The notes beneath the pieces are model-generated. The model saw only the letters and a program-made list of their open reading frames with translations. It did no database searches and was not told the origin of the DNA. A stretch of 41,207 bases of DNA from Chlorobiaceae bacterium (GTDB lineage Bacteria > Bacteroidota > Chlorobiia > Chlorobiales > Chlorobiaceae). Position numbers and translations under genes: made by a program. Below are positions 9,001 to 18,410 of the stretch, piece by piece. The stretch is from NCBI GenBank assembly GCA_012972825.1, contig JABDHL010000061.1, forward strand, positions 1 to 41,207, given 5' to 3'. Every line of letters begins with the position of its first letter. Position 1 is the first letter of the stretch.

Positions 9001-10643
9001 AGCATGACCGTTGTTGATGTTATAAGCTCCTCCCTGAGTGAATCAATCGGCGGATTGGTCACCTGGGCAAAAAGCTGCTTGAAATAGTCGTACAACAACT
9101 TCGATTTATTTGAAAGGACCGCCAAAGGGGTATCGTTACCCATCGACCCAACCAGCTCCACCCCTTTCTCGCTCATCGTCTTTATCTGCAGGTAGATATC
9201 TTCCTGTGTATAGCCGAAAACTTTCTGGCGTGCGGTCAGACTGTACTTATCCTCATCAGGGTTTTTAAGCTGAGGGTGATCTTCCAGTGCCTCCAGATCA
9301 ATCATATTCCGGTCAATCCATTCTCCATAAGGCTGTTCACCGGCTATGGTCTGCTTGATCTCCTCATCGGAAATGATACGCCCTTCAACAGTATCGACCA
9401 GAAACATTTTGCCGGGCTGAAGACGGTCCTTTTTGAGAATCCGTTCCGGTGCAATATCAAGCACTCCGACCTCTGATGCCATAATGACAAGATCATCCTT
9501 CGTGATATAGTAACGAGAAGGACGAAGTCCATTGCGATCAAGAACGGCGCCAATCTGAGCCCCATCAGTAAAGGTTACTGAAGCAGGCCCGTCCCACGGT
9601 TCCATGAGACAGCTGTGAAACTCGTAGAAGGCTTTTTTCTTCGCAGACATAGCAGTGTTGCCTGCCCATGGTTCTGGAATAATCATCATCGCTGCATGAG
9701 CCAACGAACGACCTGAAAGAACGAGAAATTCAAATGTATTGTCAAGAATGGCCGAATCACTGCCATCCTCAAGGATAACCGGTTTAATATCTTCAAGGGC
9801 ATCACCGAACACCTCTGACTGGATGGTCTTCTCCCTTGCATTCATCCAGTTGACGTTGCCCCTGAGCGTATTGATCTCTCCATTATGACTGAGATACCTG
9901 TATGGATGCGCCCGATCCCAGCTCGGGAAAGTATTCGTACTGAAGCGGGAATGTACCATGGCAATGGCACTTTCCATATCAGGATCATGCAATTCAGGAT
10001 AAAACTCTCCTACCTGCTGGGGAAGAAGCATGCCTTTATAAATAACAGTCCTGCCGGAAAGACTTGAAATATAGAAATAGCTGCTGCCGAGCAGACCTGC
10101 TGTATATTTTACCCGTTTTGTGATGCGGCGACGGATGATATAAAGCTTCCTTTCGAATTCAAGTTCAGAAACTATATCTTTTCCCCAGCCCACAAAAAGC
10201 TGCTTGACAACAGGCTCTTCAGATCGTGCTGTTTTACCGAGGGTATCGTTGCAGGTCGGCACTTTTCTGAAACCGAGAAATTTCTGACCTTCAGCCTGAA
10301 TCATCAAACGACAGATATCTTCAATAGCACGTCTCTGTGATATATCCGGAGGCAGGAAAAGCATTCCTACGCCATACTGTTTGTTCAGGGGAAGTTCGAT
10401 GTTTCTTTCTGCACATGCTTTGCGAAGAAACTTGTCCGGTATCTGAAGAAGAATACCAGCTCCATCACCGGTATTCTTTTCACATCCGCAGGCTCCGCGA
10501 TGTTTCAGATTTTCATTTATTTTCAAGCCCTGCTCTACAATGTCATGGGATTTGATGCCTTTGATATGGGCAACAAACCCTACACCGCAGGCATCATGCT
10601 CAAACTGAGGATCATAGAGCCCCGCATTTAAGGTAACGTTCAT
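6042..10643 (-). CDS. gltB: Glutamate synthase, large subunit
   Basis: About 1533 residues from the ATG at 10643; a GTG four codons earlier (10655) is an alternative start. The class II glutamine amidotransferase domain begins at the Cys of HDACGVGF, which becomes the N-terminal nucleophile after propeptide removal. A central domain and the FMN-binding synthase domain follow ([36 protein letters not shown]). The [3Fe-4S] Cys pattern C-x5-C-x4-C is visible in [15 protein letters not shown]. The C-terminal beta-helix is rich in Gly ([22 protein letters not shown]). GltB makes two glutamates from glutamine and 2-oxoglutarate in the cytoplasm; in a reductive-TCA organism 2-oxoglutarate comes from that cycle. 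gltD follows 50 bases later. Confidence 0.97.
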   Translation of the reverse strand: MNVTLNAGLYDPQFEHDACGVGFVAHIKGIKSHDIVEQGLKINENLKHRGACGCEKNTGDGAGILLQIPDKFLRKACAERNIELPLNKQYGVGMLFLPPDISQRRAIEDICRLMIQAEGQKFLGFRKVPTCNDTLGKTARSEEPVVKQLFVGWGKDIVSELEFERKLYIIRRRITKRVKYTAGLLGSSYFYISSLSGRTVIYKGMLLPQQVGEFYPELHDPDMESAIAMVHSRFSTNTFPSWDRAHPYRYLSHNGEINTLRGNVNWMNAREKTIQSEVFGDALEDIKPVILEDGSDSAILDNTFEFLVLSGRSLAHAAMMIIPEPWAGNTAMSAKKKAFYEFHSCLMEPWDGPASVTFTDGAQIGAVLDRNGLRPSRYYITKDDLVIMASEVGVLDIAPERILKKDRLQPGKMFLVDTVEGRIISDEEIKQTIAGEQPYGEWIDRNMIDLEALEDHPQLKNPDEDKYSLTARQKVFGYTQEDIYLQIKTMSEKGVELVGSMGNDTPLAVLSNKSKLLYDYFKQLFAQVTNPPIDSLREELITSTTVMLGTEGQLLEPSEVNCRRIRLPHPILTNQYLEKIRGIEQPGFRAVTLPIFYDVSQGGKGIEAAMQDLYRHAEQAASKGVNIIILSDKGEIEKDRAPIPALLAVSGLHNFLINAGIRTKIGLVLESAEPRAVHHFAMLISYGAGAVNPYMAFETIHSLVASGQIKLDEKGAVKNYIKAAVKGVVKTMAKMGISTIQSYRGSQIFEAVGLNTQLVDAYFTRTPTRIEGIGIDIVAEEVRKRHESVFPPTGNKVNRGLEAGGERKWRYNGEYHLFSPEAIHVLQHSCRTANYELFKKYENLIDDQSEHFCTIRGLMDIRFSKHPVPLEEVEPVEAILKRFKTGAMSYGSISQEAHETLAIAMNRLGGRSNTGEGGEDPERFKRDANGDSRMSAIKQVASGRFGVTSEYLASANEIQIKMAQGAKPGEGGQLPGSKVYPWVAKVRHSTPGVGLISPPPHHDIYSIEDLAQLIHDLKNANHTARINVKLVSTVGVGTIAAGVAKAHADVVLISGHDGGTGASPVSSIMHAGMPWELGLAEAHQTLVLNNLRSRIVVEADGQLKTARDIVIAAMLGAEEFGFATTTLVVMGCIMMRCCQDDSCPVGVATQNPELRRHFKGKPEHVENFMRFLAEGVREYMSRLGVRTINELVGHTELLSMKKSINHWKAQGIDLSKILYKAEADEQETRYCTIDQEHGLDESLDRTMLLSICEPAIKRKEKVFSTLTIRNTNRVVGTLVGYEVTKAFGSAGLPDDTIHLKFSGSAGQSFGAFIPSGMTLELEGDANDYVGKGLSGGRIVVYPSTGSSFVPEENIIIGNVGFYGATSGEAFIRGMAGERFCVRNSGLNAVVEAIGDHGCEYMTGGTVIILGKTGRNFAAGMSGGIAYVYDVDGTFAENCNREMVGLYSVDDPMELAGLQSMIERHVEYTGSELGQAILDDRDVLRQRFVKVISHDYQRALDAMAEVEAAGITGDEAVMASFEKNVHDPARVSGN

Positions 10644-10757
10644 ATTTTCAGGCACAACTTTTCAAACAGTTTCAAAAAAAAGGCAACCGACAGATCAAAG
10701 TGCAGAATATAAAAGTTTTTTAACAAAACCACCTAAAGACGCATTCCCTCTGCCGGA

Positions 10758-11501
10758 CTATGCTTTTCCCTGGCTGGCAACTGCGTCGACAGCCTTCTTC
10801 AAGGCATCCTGATCGCCAAGGTAATAACTTCTTACAGCTTTGAGATTATCATCAAGCTCATAGACCAACGGAATACCCGTGGGTATGTTGACGCCAACGA
10901 TATCATCTTCGGAAATATTATCAAGATATTTAACCAATGCGCGTAAAGAGTTTCCGTGAGCTGCAATAATGACCTTCTTTCCTTTACGGATTTCAGGCGC
11001 TATCGTTTGATGCCAAAGCGGGAGAAACCTTTCAACAGTATCCTTGAGACATTCACTAAGTGGTATCTCCGTTTCGGCAAGGTCTGCATAGCGTGGATCT
11101 GCACCGGGGTAGCGCTCATCATTTTTCTCAAGCACAGGCGGCGGAGTATCATAGCTTCTACGCCATACAAGCACCTGTTCTTCACCATATTTCTGAGAAG
11201 TTTCAGACTTGTTGAGTCCCTGAAGGGCACCATAATGGCGCTCATTAAGCCGCCAGCTTTTCGAAACAGGGATCCACATCAAATCCATTTCATCAAGAAC
11301 ACTCCACAACGTCCTGATAGCACGTTTCAGAACAGAAGTAAAAGCAAGGTCAAAAACAAACCCTTCTTCCTTAAGGAGTGTACCAGCGTATGCAGCCTCT
11401 TTCCTGCCTTGCTCGCTCAAGTCAACATCATACCATCCAGTAAAGCGATTTTCACGGTTCCATTGACTCTCTCCATGCCGCAACAAGACCAGTTTTATCA
11501 T
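10758..11501 (-). CDS. gpmA: 2,3-bisphosphoglycerate-dependent phosphoglycerate mutase
   Basis: 247 residues, the usual length. The phosphohistidine motif LLRHGES carries H9, the second catalytic His is in AAHGNSLRA (H182), and the general acid Glu is in NERHYG (E87). The YPGADPRY segment is typical of GpmA. It interconverts 3- and 2-phosphoglycerate in the cytoplasm, in glycolysis and gluconeogenesis. The start is supported by AAGGGG nine bases upstream of the ATG. gltB lies 115 bases downstream on the same strand; no terminator is seen between them, so read-through is possible. Confidence 0.96.
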   Translation of the reverse strand: MIKLVLLRHGESQWNRENRFTGWYDVDLSEQGRKEAAYAGTLLKEEGFVFDLAFTSVLKRAIRTLWSVLDEMDLMWIPVSKSWRLNERHYGALQGLNKSETSQKYGEEQVLVWRRSYDTPPPVLEKNDERYPGADPRYADLAETEIPLSECLKDTVERFLPLWHQTIAPEIRKGKKVIIAAHGNSLRALVKYLDNISEDDIVGVNIPTGIPLVYELDDNLKAVRSYYLGDQDALKKAVDAVASQGKA

Positions 11502-11809
11502 AGTTATGATCCCCTTTTTCCGGATTTTTTTATTTCTGAAATATTTTGCCCCCTATAGCTGGCCTGCAATTTAATATTCTCCACACCTTTTCTCAAACTT
11601 CAATCAATCCTTACCTAAAATGTTCACTTTAAGAAAGCTCCAGAGAGTTGAACAGCATGGCTTTTTTCTAAGAATTGCCTATAGATTTATAAATTGAAAT
11701 ATGATATCTTAAGTAATTTTTGGCGAAGGACACCCACGGCTTTGTTTCAAGGCACCATCACTCAGTCGTCATGATGGTCTGTAAATGCTCTTATACTGAT
11801 AAAAAGACA
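11502..11809. other. Divergent intergenic region without a recognised gene
   Basis: About 300 bases between the divergent starts of gpmA and the flavoprotein gene. The right part (11660-11720) is A/T-rich and probably carries a promoter for the flavoprotein gene, but I cannot assign -35 and -10 boxes with confidence. An in-frame TTG at 11720 and an ATG at 11771 would lengthen that protein; the added residues do not look like the family's N-terminus. Confidence 0.4.
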
Positions 11810-13069
11810 ATGAACGTAGACAATTTCAGGTTACAAATAGGCGGAAAAGAATATGTACCTATCATTATCGGCGGCATGGGAGTTAATATCTCAACAACCG
11901 AACTTGCTCTGGCAGCCGAAAAACTCGGCGGAATAGGTCATATTTCCGATGCCTTGATCGGTTATGTCTGCGACAGAATATTCAAAACATCCTATGTCAG
12001 TCGGAAAAGGAAAAAGTACGCAGCATACAGCAGCAACCCTGATAAATCCGCAGTCCTGTTTGACCTGGAAGAGCTGGCGGAAGCACAAAAGAAGTATATC
12101 GAATATACAGTCTCTCAAAAGACCGGTAAAGGATCGATTTTCCTGAACTGCATGGAAAAACTCACCATGAACAACGGCATCGAAACCCTGAAAGTAAGGC
12201 TTTGTGCTGCCATGGATGGTGGAATTGACGGGTTGACCCTTGCTGCCGGCCTCAACCTCCGCACTCTTGATCTTATTCAGGCACACCCGAGATTTCGAGA
12301 TGTTAAAATCGGCATTATCATCTCTTCAGTCAGGGCACTTTCAATTTTTCTGAAACGGGCAGTACGCCTTGATCGTCTGCCCGACTACATTGTTGTGGAG
12401 GGACCGCTTGCAGGCGGCCACCTTGGCTTCGGGCCAGACGACTGGCAGAAAGTTGATCTTCAGACCATCTTCACCGAAGTTCTCGCTTTTTTGAAAAAAG
12501 AAAATCTGAACATTCCGGTAATTCCAGCAGGAGGCATTTTTACAGGGACTGATGCTGTTGATTATCTGAAAATGGGAGCTGCAGGCGTCCAGGTTGCTAC
12601 ACGCTTCACCATCAGTAAAGAAGCCGGTCTGCCATCTGAAGTGAAGCAGCACTATATCAATGCACGTGAAGAGGATATTGTTGTCAATATGGCTTCAACC
12701 ACTGGCTATCCAATGCGGATGCTCACTGAATCGCCAACCTTGCGCTATGCAATAAAGCCAAACTGCGAAGGACTTGGCTATCTTCTTGAAAACGGCGGAT
12801 CATGCACCTATATCGAAGAGTATTACCAGGCCCTTGCTGCGAGAAAACCTGGAGAACCGCTTGTTATCAAAGAGAAGACATGTCTCTGTACCGGCATGGC
12901 TAATTACGACTGCTGGACATGCGGCCAGACAACATACCGGCTCAAGGAAACCACAAACAGACTTGCAAACGGAAAATGGCAGCTTCCATCAGCCGAAGAT
13001 ATTTTCCTTGATTATCAGTTCAGCCGTGACCACTCTATAAAACTCCCGAAACCGGAAACTATTTCATAG
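11810..13069 (+). CDS. Nitronate monooxygenase / FabK-like FMN flavoprotein
   Basis: 419 residues from the ATG at 11810, chosen because the family core starts right after it (YVPIIIGGMGVNIST); upstream in-frame starts exist at 11720 (TTG) and 11771. The fold is a TIM barrel with FMN: GGMGVNIS near the N-terminus, VEGPLAGGHLGF with the family's GGH motif in the middle, and PVIPAGGIFTGTDAVDYLKMGAAGVQVATRF as the phosphate-binding end. The C-terminal part carries a Cys group with codons at 12881, 12887, 12911 and 12920 (C-x-C-x7-C-x2-C), which might bind metal or be structural. Family members either oxidise nitronates or reduce enoyl-ACP; the sequence alone does not decide. It may form a unit with the next gene, 86 bases downstream. 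Confidence 0.8.
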   Translation: MNVDNFRLQIGGKEYVPIIIGGMGVNISTTELALAAEKLGGIGHISDALIGYVCDRIFKTSYVSRKRKKYAAYSSNPDKSAVLFDLEELAEAQKKYIEYTVSQKTGKGSIFLNCMEKLTMNNGIETLKVRLCAAMDGGIDGLTLAAGLNLRTLDLIQAHPRFRDVKIGIIISSVRALSIFLKRAVRLDRLPDYIVVEGPLAGGHLGFGPDDWQKVDLQTIFTEVLAFLKKENLNIPVIPAGGIFTGTDAVDYLKMGAAGVQVATRFTISKEAGLPSEVKQHYINAREEDIVVNMASTTGYPMRMLTESPTLRYAIKPNCEGLGYLLENGGSCTYIEEYYQALAARKPGEPLVIKEKTCLCTGMANYDCWTCGQTTYRLKETTNRLANGKWQLPSAEDIFLDYQFSRDHSIKLPKPETIS

Positions 13070-13155
13070 GGGATTTTACGGCAGGAAAAAAGAGTACCTT
13101 ACGGGAAACGAACTTCTTTTCTGATGGCTAAACCCCGTCACAAAATACTGCCGAT

Positions 13156-14178
13156 ATGAAAAGAAAAGCCACTTCATTTTTGTATACCGCACTTATAGCG
13201 GCCTTGCTCCTCTTGATCGTCATCATCATCAATCAGTTACATGCTGCAGCCAGGCTCCTTGATTCGTTGAACCCTTATGCAGGGATGGTTTTCCTTTTTT
13301 TGAGCTCTGGAGTTATGCTCGCCGCTCTTTACACTGGCAGCCGTTTTTTTTCAGTTCCGAAAACTCCACTCTTACCGGAACATGAAAAATCCAGTGAAAT
13401 GGTGGTTTATACCGCCTGGCTTGCTGAAAAACTGCCGGTACACTCCATGCATCCGGATGGATCAAAACAGCAGAAGGATCAGCGCTGGGTAAGTACCAAC
13501 CTCAAATTTCTCGAGGTTGACTCACTCAACATCACCAAGCAGATAGCCACAAAAAACTTTTTTGTAGGAGCTTTTGCCCAGAATACTTCCTACGGCACAA
13601 CCACTTCCCTGCTGAACAACGTCAAAGTAATATGGAATATCTACACCATCCACAACCGTGAGCAGTATCTGAGAGAGTTCTTCGGACTTGTTCGCTCCGT
13701 ATATGCATGTCTGCCGCTTTCCGATTTCAGAAAGGAGGATATACCAGCCCACATCAAACCGATTATACAATCATCGTTCAGCAATACCCTCTCGTCACTG
13801 CTGCCGGGAGGAAATCTGCTGACCCCGTTTTTTCTCAATCTTTTTCTTGCAGGCTCAACCAACACCTATCTCACCTGCCTTGCCGGCATTATCGCAACCC
13901 GCCAGTGCCAGGTCATGACGGAAAAAGACAAAAAGGAAATTATTAAACAAAGCATGTTTGAAGCATCATTCATGCTGAAAGAGATCGTCAGGGAGTGCAA
14001 CCCGATTCTGTCAGTCACCATCAGCAAGGCAGTCAAAAACGCCGGCATGGATAGCCTCGACACCATACCGCCTCCATCAACAGGAGCCGGTATGGCTCAG
14101 GATATTGTTTCCCACCTTGCAAGCTCTTTGAAACAGATTATCAGGGAAAACATAACGACTAAGCAAAGCGAAGAATAG
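13156..14178 (+). CDS. Membrane protein, DUF697-like
   Basis: 340 residues. Two N-terminal transmembrane helices are clear (about 8-28 and 40-61), with a basic start that suggests a cytoplasmic N-terminus. The long soluble part includes NNVKVIWNIYTIHNR (resembling the WRNLRMIREIAE segment of DUF697/YcjF proteins) and a hydrophobic C-terminal stretch LTPFFLNLFLAGSTNTYLTC that ends in GIIATRQCQ, like the LTARxGLAAxxxCR ending of DUF697. I therefore call it DUF697-like with moderate confidence. Function is unknown. It shares its strand with the flavoprotein gene upstream and ends at a strong hairpin, facing tadA. Confidence 0.6.
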   Translation: MKRKATSFLYTALIAALLLLIVIIINQLHAAARLLDSLNPYAGMVFLFLSSGVMLAALYTGSRFFSVPKTPLLPEHEKSSEMVVYTAWLAEKLPVHSMHPDGSKQQKDQRWVSTNLKFLEVDSLNITKQIATKNFFVGAFAQNTSYGTTTSLLNNVKVIWNIYTIHNREQYLREFFGLVRSVYACLPLSDFRKEDIPAHIKPIIQSSFSNTLSSLLPGGNLLTPFFLNLFLAGSTNTYLTCLAGIIATRQCQVMTEKDKKEIIKQSMFEASFMLKEIVRECNPILSVTISKAVKNAGMDSLDTIPPPSTGAGMAQDIVSHLASSLKQIIRENITTKQSEE

Positions 14179-14179
14179 T

Positions 14180-14207
14180 TCCTATAGGTCATAGAAGACC
14201 TATAGGA
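14180..14207. terminator. Bidirectional hairpin terminator between converging genes
   Basis: A perfect 11-bp inverted repeat TCCTATAGGTC/GACCTATAGGA encloses the loop ATAGAA. It starts two bases after the DUF697-like stop codon and lies 14 bases from the tadA stop on the other strand. On the plus strand CTTATTTT follows. Its position between convergent genes fits termination in both directions. Confidence 0.6.
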
Positions 14208-14220
14208 CTTATTTTCACTA

Positions 14221-14685
14221 TCACTTACGGCTTTGCCGAAGCTCCCTGAAAAAATCCTGAAGCAGACTCCGGCATTTGTTCTCCATAATGCCCCCGTAAA
14301 CCTCTGGCTGATGATTGAGCTGCCTGCACCCCGTAACATTTATAACTGTCCCTGAGGCTCCCATTTTTGGATCATAAGCACCGAAAACAAGCCTCCCCAC
14401 CTTTGCATTGACTATGGCTCCGGCACACATCGGGCATGGCTCCAGGGTAACAGCAAGTGTACAATCATTGAGATACTTGCTTCCAGCCGTTGCCATTGCC
14501 GAAGTCAACGCAATCATTTCTGCATGAGCTGTAGCATCGCATAGCGCTTCCACCTGGTTATACCCTTTCCCGATAATGTGACCATCACTGTCAAGAACAA
14601 CCGCACCAACAGGAACCTCCTTTCGTTCAAAAGCTTTTATTGCTTCACGGAAAGCAAGCTCCATGCAATACTTAACTTCCATCAT
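14221..14685 (-). CDS. tadA: tRNA-specific adenosine deaminase
   Basis: 154 residues, the usual size. The zinc deaminase motif HAE (H54, E56) and PCPMC (C84, C87) are present, as are the family's VPVGAVVLD and GAYDPKMGA segments. TadA converts A34 to inosine in tRNA-Arg(ACG), which is needed to read CGN codons. It acts as a cytoplasmic homodimer. The gene converges with the DUF697-like gene and diverges from sucC; the 143 bases to sucC must hold both promoters. Confidence 0.93.
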   Translation of the reverse strand: MMEVKYCMELAFREAIKAFERKEVPVGAVVLDSDGHIIGKGYNQVEALCDATAHAEMIALTSAMATAGSKYLNDCTLAVTLEPCPMCAGAIVNAKVGRLVFGAYDPKMGASGTVINVTGCRQLNHQPEVYGGIMENKCRSLLQDFFRELRQSRK

Positions 14686-14828
14686 AATAATTAAAATAAA
14701 TATTGTTGAGCTGGTGCTCCATTACTTTATCATAATCCTAATTTTCATTATAATGTGCTCTTTGCGCAATTCCCGTTTTTCATGCATTATATTTAAAAAC
14801 TGTTGCCCGTTAACCAAGACCAAACAAT

Positions 14829-16007
14829 ATGAACATTCATGAATATCAAGGCAAGGATATCCTGAGAAAATTCGGGGTTGCCGTACCAAAAGGAATTGTA
14901 GCATATTCGCCTGAAGAAGCTAAACAGGCGGCTGAACAACTTTTTAGCGAACAGAACAGCCCTGTTGTCGTTGTTAAAGCCCAGATTCATGCAGGTGGCA
15001 GAGGAAAGGCCGGTGGGGTAAAGCTGGCAAAATCACCTGAGGAAGCCTTTGATATCGCCCAGGAACTGATTGGCCAGACTCTTGTCACCCACCAGACCGG
15101 ACCCGAAGGCAAAGAGGTCAGACGCCTGCTTGTGGAAGAGGGTATGAACATTGAAAAAGAGTTTTATGTCGGCATCACCCTTGATCGGTCTACCTCAAGA
15201 AATGTTCTTATGGTTTCGACTGAAGGCGGTATGGAAATTGAGAAGGTAGCTGAAGAGACTCCTGAAAGACTCCTGAAAATCCAGATTGATCCACTCTACG
15301 GAATACAGGATTTTCAGGCACGGGAAGCCGCATTTTTCCTTGGCCTTAAAGACGAACAGTTCAGGAACGCCGTCCGCTTTATATCCTCGCTTTATTCGGC
15401 ATATACTTCGATTGATGCAGCACTGGCAGAAATCAACCCGCTGGTAGTCACCAAAGAAGGTAAAGTACTGGCCCTGGATGCAAAGATCAATTTTGATGAC
15501 AATGCACTTTTCCGCCATAAAGATTTCCTTGAACTGAGAGATATCAGCGAAGAAGATCCTTTTGAAGTAGAAGCATCAAAATCAAATCTCAACTACGTCC
15601 GCCTTGACGGCAATGTAGGCTGTATGGTGAACGGTGCAGGGCTGGCAATGGCCACTATGGACATGATCCAGCTTGCCGGCGGAAAACCGGCCAACTTTCT
15701 CGATGTGGGTGGTTCAGCAAGCCCTCAGACAGTTGAAGAAGGATTCAAGATTATTCTGAGCGACAAAAACGTCAGGGCAATCCTCGTCAACATCTTCGGA
15801 GGCATTGTTCGCTGCGACCGTGTAGCAGGTGGCATAATCGAAGCCGCCAGAAAAATAGGGCTTCACCTCCCGGTCATTGTAAGGCTCGAAGGAACCAATG
15901 CCCCAATTGCACAAAAAATGCTTGATGATTCAGGCTTGAATCTTGTTTCAGCCAACGGCCTGCGCGACGCTGCTAAAAAAGTGCACGAAGCATTGGCCGC
16001 ATCCTGA
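14829..16007 (+). CDS. sucC: Succinyl-CoA synthetase, beta subunit (ADP-forming)
   Basis: 392 residues, the usual length. The N-terminal ATP-grasp domain begins [17 protein letters not shown] and holds [16 protein letters not shown] and the acidic metal-binding [13 protein letters not shown]. The C-terminal CoA-ligase domain contains the GGSASP and [10 protein letters not shown] segments, the latter at the subunit contact with SucD. The enzyme interconverts succinate and succinyl-CoA with ATP; in green sulfur bacteria it runs in the reductive TCA cycle. sucD is not adjacent: a terminator follows 30 bases after the stop and the next gene is on the other strand. The two subunits are therefore encoded apart, as I recall for Chlorobi. 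Confidence 0.95.
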   Translation: MNIHEYQGKDILRKFGVAVPKGIVAYSPEEAKQAAEQLFSEQNSPVVVVKAQIHAGGRGKAGGVKLAKSPEEAFDIAQELIGQTLVTHQTGPEGKEVRRLLVEEGMNIEKEFYVGITLDRSTSRNVLMVSTEGGMEIEKVAEETPERLLKIQIDPLYGIQDFQAREAAFFLGLKDEQFRNAVRFISSLYSAYTSIDAALAEINPLVVTKEGKVLALDAKINFDDNALFRHKDFLELRDISEEDPFEVEASKSNLNYVRLDGNVGCMVNGAGLAMATMDMIQLAGGKPANFLDVGGSASPQTVEEGFKIILSDKNVRAILVNIFGGIVRCDRVAGGIIEAARKIGLHLPVIVRLEGTNAPIAQKMLDDSGLNLVSANGLRDAAKKVHEALAAS

Positions 16008-16039
16008 CCTGAAACACCATTATTAATGTATTAATACAA

Positions 16040-16072
16040 AACACCTCGATGACCTTCTACGGGGTGTTTTTT
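16040..16072 (+). terminator. Rho-independent terminator of sucC
   Basis: AACACCTCG pairs with CGGGGTGTT (9 bp with one G-T pair) around an 11-base loop, followed by a T run to 16072. It lies 30 bases after the sucC stop on the same strand. Confidence 0.85.
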
Positions 16073-16179
16073 GGTCTGTCGCCTTCAAATAAGCTGTCAA
16101 GCTGTTAAATTTCAGTGCCGCATTATTTCATGTTTCTGCTCATTATCGGGTTACAGGTTTTCCGGATGTAATAAATTAA

Positions 16180-16214
16180 AATAGCGAAGAGGGGAAAAGC
16201 TCCTCTTCGCTATT
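16180..16214 (-). terminator. Strong hairpin terminator of the efflux operon
   Basis: A perfect 13-bp inverted repeat (AATAGCGAAGAGG/CCTCTTCGCTATT) has a 9-base loop. On the minus strand it is followed by a T-rich stretch (TTTTAATTTA), while on the plus strand no T run follows, so it should end transcripts coming from the macB side. It is about 220 bases past the macB stop. Confidence 0.75.
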
Positions 16215-16284
16215 CAAAACAACAACGTGTCAGGTTTCAACCTATCAATCATCAGTCATTTTTACTACCCTGAATCATCATCAG

Positions 16285-16416
16285 TCACACACACGACCAA
16301 ACCCGACCAGTTGCTGCCATCTTTTTCGAACCCTTAAACATAAGATCATTGTGCACCTTCCACATGTGTTCGAAAAGTATGACGCGGTTTCTGTCGGAAT
16401 CATGCGGTAAAAACAA
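16285..16416 (-). CDS. Possible small protein downstream of macB
   Basis: A frame of 43 codons from a TTG at 16416, or 26 codons from the ATG at 16365, ends with TGA at 16285-16287. It lies between the macB stop and the operon terminator on the same strand. The visible peptide includes the segments RVILFEHMWKVHNDL and KKMAATGRVW. There is no clear ribosome binding site, and a second frame here also gives a short peptide, so coding is uncertain. It may be untranslated 3' sequence. Confidence 0.2.
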   Translation of the reverse strand: MFLPHDSDRNRVILFEHMWKVHNDLMFKGSKKMAATGRVWSCV

Positions 16417-16436
16417 GGATTTTTTTTCAACGCTTT

Positions 16437-18410
16437 CTATTCGTATCTGAGAGCTTCAACGGGTTTCAGTGCTGCAGCTTTTTTTGCAGGCCAGAGACCG
16501 AAAAAAATGCCGGTAAGTGCGGAAAAAGCCGTTGCAAGCACAACCGATAAGGGTGATGTGATTACAGACCAGCCGGCAAAATACGAGAGAATGAGGGAGA
16601 TGCCGATTCCCAGAATAATACCGATAAACCCTCCACTGACCGTCATACCAACCGACTCTACAAGAAACTGGAGCATGATATCGTTTTTCCTGGCACCAAT
16701 GGCCTTGCGCAGTCCAATCTCACGTGTGCGTTCGGTTACGGAAACCAGCATGATATTCATAATACCGATGCCTCCGACAACCAGAGAGATGGCGGCTATG
16801 GAGCCAAGCAGAAGGCTCATGGTCTGTGTCGTACTGCTGAGCATCTGCTGAATTTCAGTCATATCCCTGATATTAAAGGAGTCGTCACCCTCTTTCAAGC
16901 GGTGCCGTTTGATAATCAGCGCACTGATTGCAGTTTTCGTCTTTTCAATCAAGGCAGGAGAGGCTACTTCAACAAAAATTCCGCTGAGATAGGTTTTGCC
17001 AAGCACACGGTACATGGCGGTGTTGACCGGAATAATCACAATGTCATCCTCGTCCTGCGGCCCGGAAAATCCCTTCGCAGGAGCAATACCGATAACGGTG
17101 AAATTAATGCGGTTGATTTTAACGGTCTTGCCCAGCGGATTGGTGGTACCGAAGAGTTCCTTCACAACCGTCACTCCGATAATGGCCACCTTTTCACGGG
17201 TCTGAATCTCTTCAGGGGTAAACCATCGCCCGATCAAAGGGATCGCTGCACGCATCGCACCATAATCATAGCCAACCCCGGTCAGGTTTGTGCTCCAGTT
17301 GTTGTTTCCATACACTATTCGTCCAGCTCCGTTGACGACACCGCTGGCATTTTTCACCAGGGTATGAAGCGAAGCAATTTCATCAATATCAGCAAAGGTA
17401 AAGCGGGCGACAGCACCTGCTCCCTGGGCAGCGCCCCTGATTTTGGCCGATCCGGCCCTGATCGAGAGCATGTTGGATCCCATCGATTTCAGCTGTTCCT
17501 GCATTGATGCCTTGGCTCCCTCGCCAAGTGCCATCATGGCAATCACCGACGCAACCCCTACAAGAATACCAAGGACAGAGAGAAAAGAGCGCATTTTGTT
17601 GGCAAGAATTGCCTGAAAGGCCTGTGTTATAAATCCAATAAAGCGGCCATCCTGCCATAATGACCCTTTTCCTGCTCCATTGATGTCAAACCCCACCTCT
17701 CCTGCAACGGCAATTGAGGATTCCTTTCCAGGTTTGCGCTCATCGGCGACAATGACACCATCCCTCATGGTAATGACACGTTCTGCATACCTGGCAATAT
17801 CGGTTTCATGCGTGACCATGAGAATGGTTTTTCCCTCTGCATGAAGTCCTTGCAGAATTTTCATGATCTCGGCGGAATTCTTCGTGTCAAGATTGCCGGT
17901 CGGTTCATCGGCAAAAATGATCAATGGATCACGAACCAGTGCCCTTGCTATGGCAACACGCTGCTGCTCGCCTCCGGAAAGCTGATTGGGTGTATGATCA
18001 ATTCTGTGTTCAAGACCAACCATCTTGAGACGCTCAATCGCATCCTTACGAAAGTTTCCTTTCAGACCGCTGTAGATATAAGGAAGGCGGACATTATCGA
18101 CAATGTCCATCCGCTTGAGCAGATGAAACTGCTGAAACACAAAGCCGGCTACATTATTGCGCACACCAGCCTGTTCATCCTCCGTCATGGTGTTGACATT
18201 ATTGCCGAAAATCCGGTACTCGCCTTTGTCGGGGTTGTCCAGAAGTCCGAGAATCTGCAGCAGTGAGGATTTGCCGGACCCAGAGGCTCCCATGATTGCC
18301 ACAAACTCACCCTGCTCAATGGTAAGGGAAACACCGCGCAAGGCATGAACAGTGCTTTCACCGATCAGGTATGTCCGGTGAACATCGACAAGCTCAAGCA
18401 TGCTTTTCAT
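16437..18410 (-). CDS. macB: MacB-type ABC transporter (fused ATPase and permease)
   Basis: 657 residues, the usual MacB length. The N-terminal ATPase domain has Walker A GASGSGKS (41-48), signature LSGGEQQR and Walker B with ADEPTGNLD. After a linker, a first transmembrane helix (around [20 protein letters not shown]...[17 protein letters not shown]) leads into a large periplasmic domain, and three helices close the protein ([23 protein letters not shown], then [20 protein letters not shown], then [20 protein letters not shown]). The protein powers a mechanotransmission-type efflux or secretion system with an HlyD-like adaptor and a TolC-like channel, both encoded directly upstream; its start overlaps the adaptor gene by 4 bases. 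The substrate (peptide, siderophore, lipid or drug) cannot be read from the sequence. Confidence 0.92.
   Translation of the reverse strand: MKSMLELVDVHRTYLIGESTVHALRGVSLTIEQGEFVAIMGASGSGKSSLLQILGLLDNPDKGEYRIFGNNVNTMTEDEQAGVRNNVAGFVFQQFHLLKRMDIVDNVRLPYIYSGLKGNFRKDAIERLKMVGLEHRIDHTPNQLSGGEQQRVAIARALVRDPLIIFADEPTGNLDTKNSAEIMKILQGLHAEGKTILMVTHETDIARYAERVITMRDGVIVADERKPGKESSIAVAGEVGFDINGAGKGSLWQDGRFIGFITQAFQAILANKMRSFLSVLGILVGVASVIAMMALGEGAKASMQEQLKSMGSNMLSIRAGSAKIRGAAQGAGAVARFTFADIDEIASLHTLVKNASGVVNGAGRIVYGNNNWSTNLTGVGYDYGAMRAAIPLIGRWFTPEEIQTREKVAIIGVTVVKELFGTTNPLGKTVKINRINFTVIGIAPAKGFSGPQDEDDIVIIPVNTAMYRVLGKTYLSGIFVEVASPALIEKTKTAISALIIKRHRLKEGDDSFNIRDMTEIQQMLSSTTQTMSLLLGSIAAISLVVGGIGIMNIMLVSVTERTREIGLRKAIGARKNDIMLQFLVESVGMTVSGGFIGIILGIGISLILSYFAGWSVITSPLSVVLATAFSALTGIFFGLWPAKKAAALKPVEALRYE

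Noticed and set aside
10956-11558. Open frame of 200 codons on the plus strand
   Set aside because: It is antisense to gpmA, whose catalytic motifs fix the coding strand.
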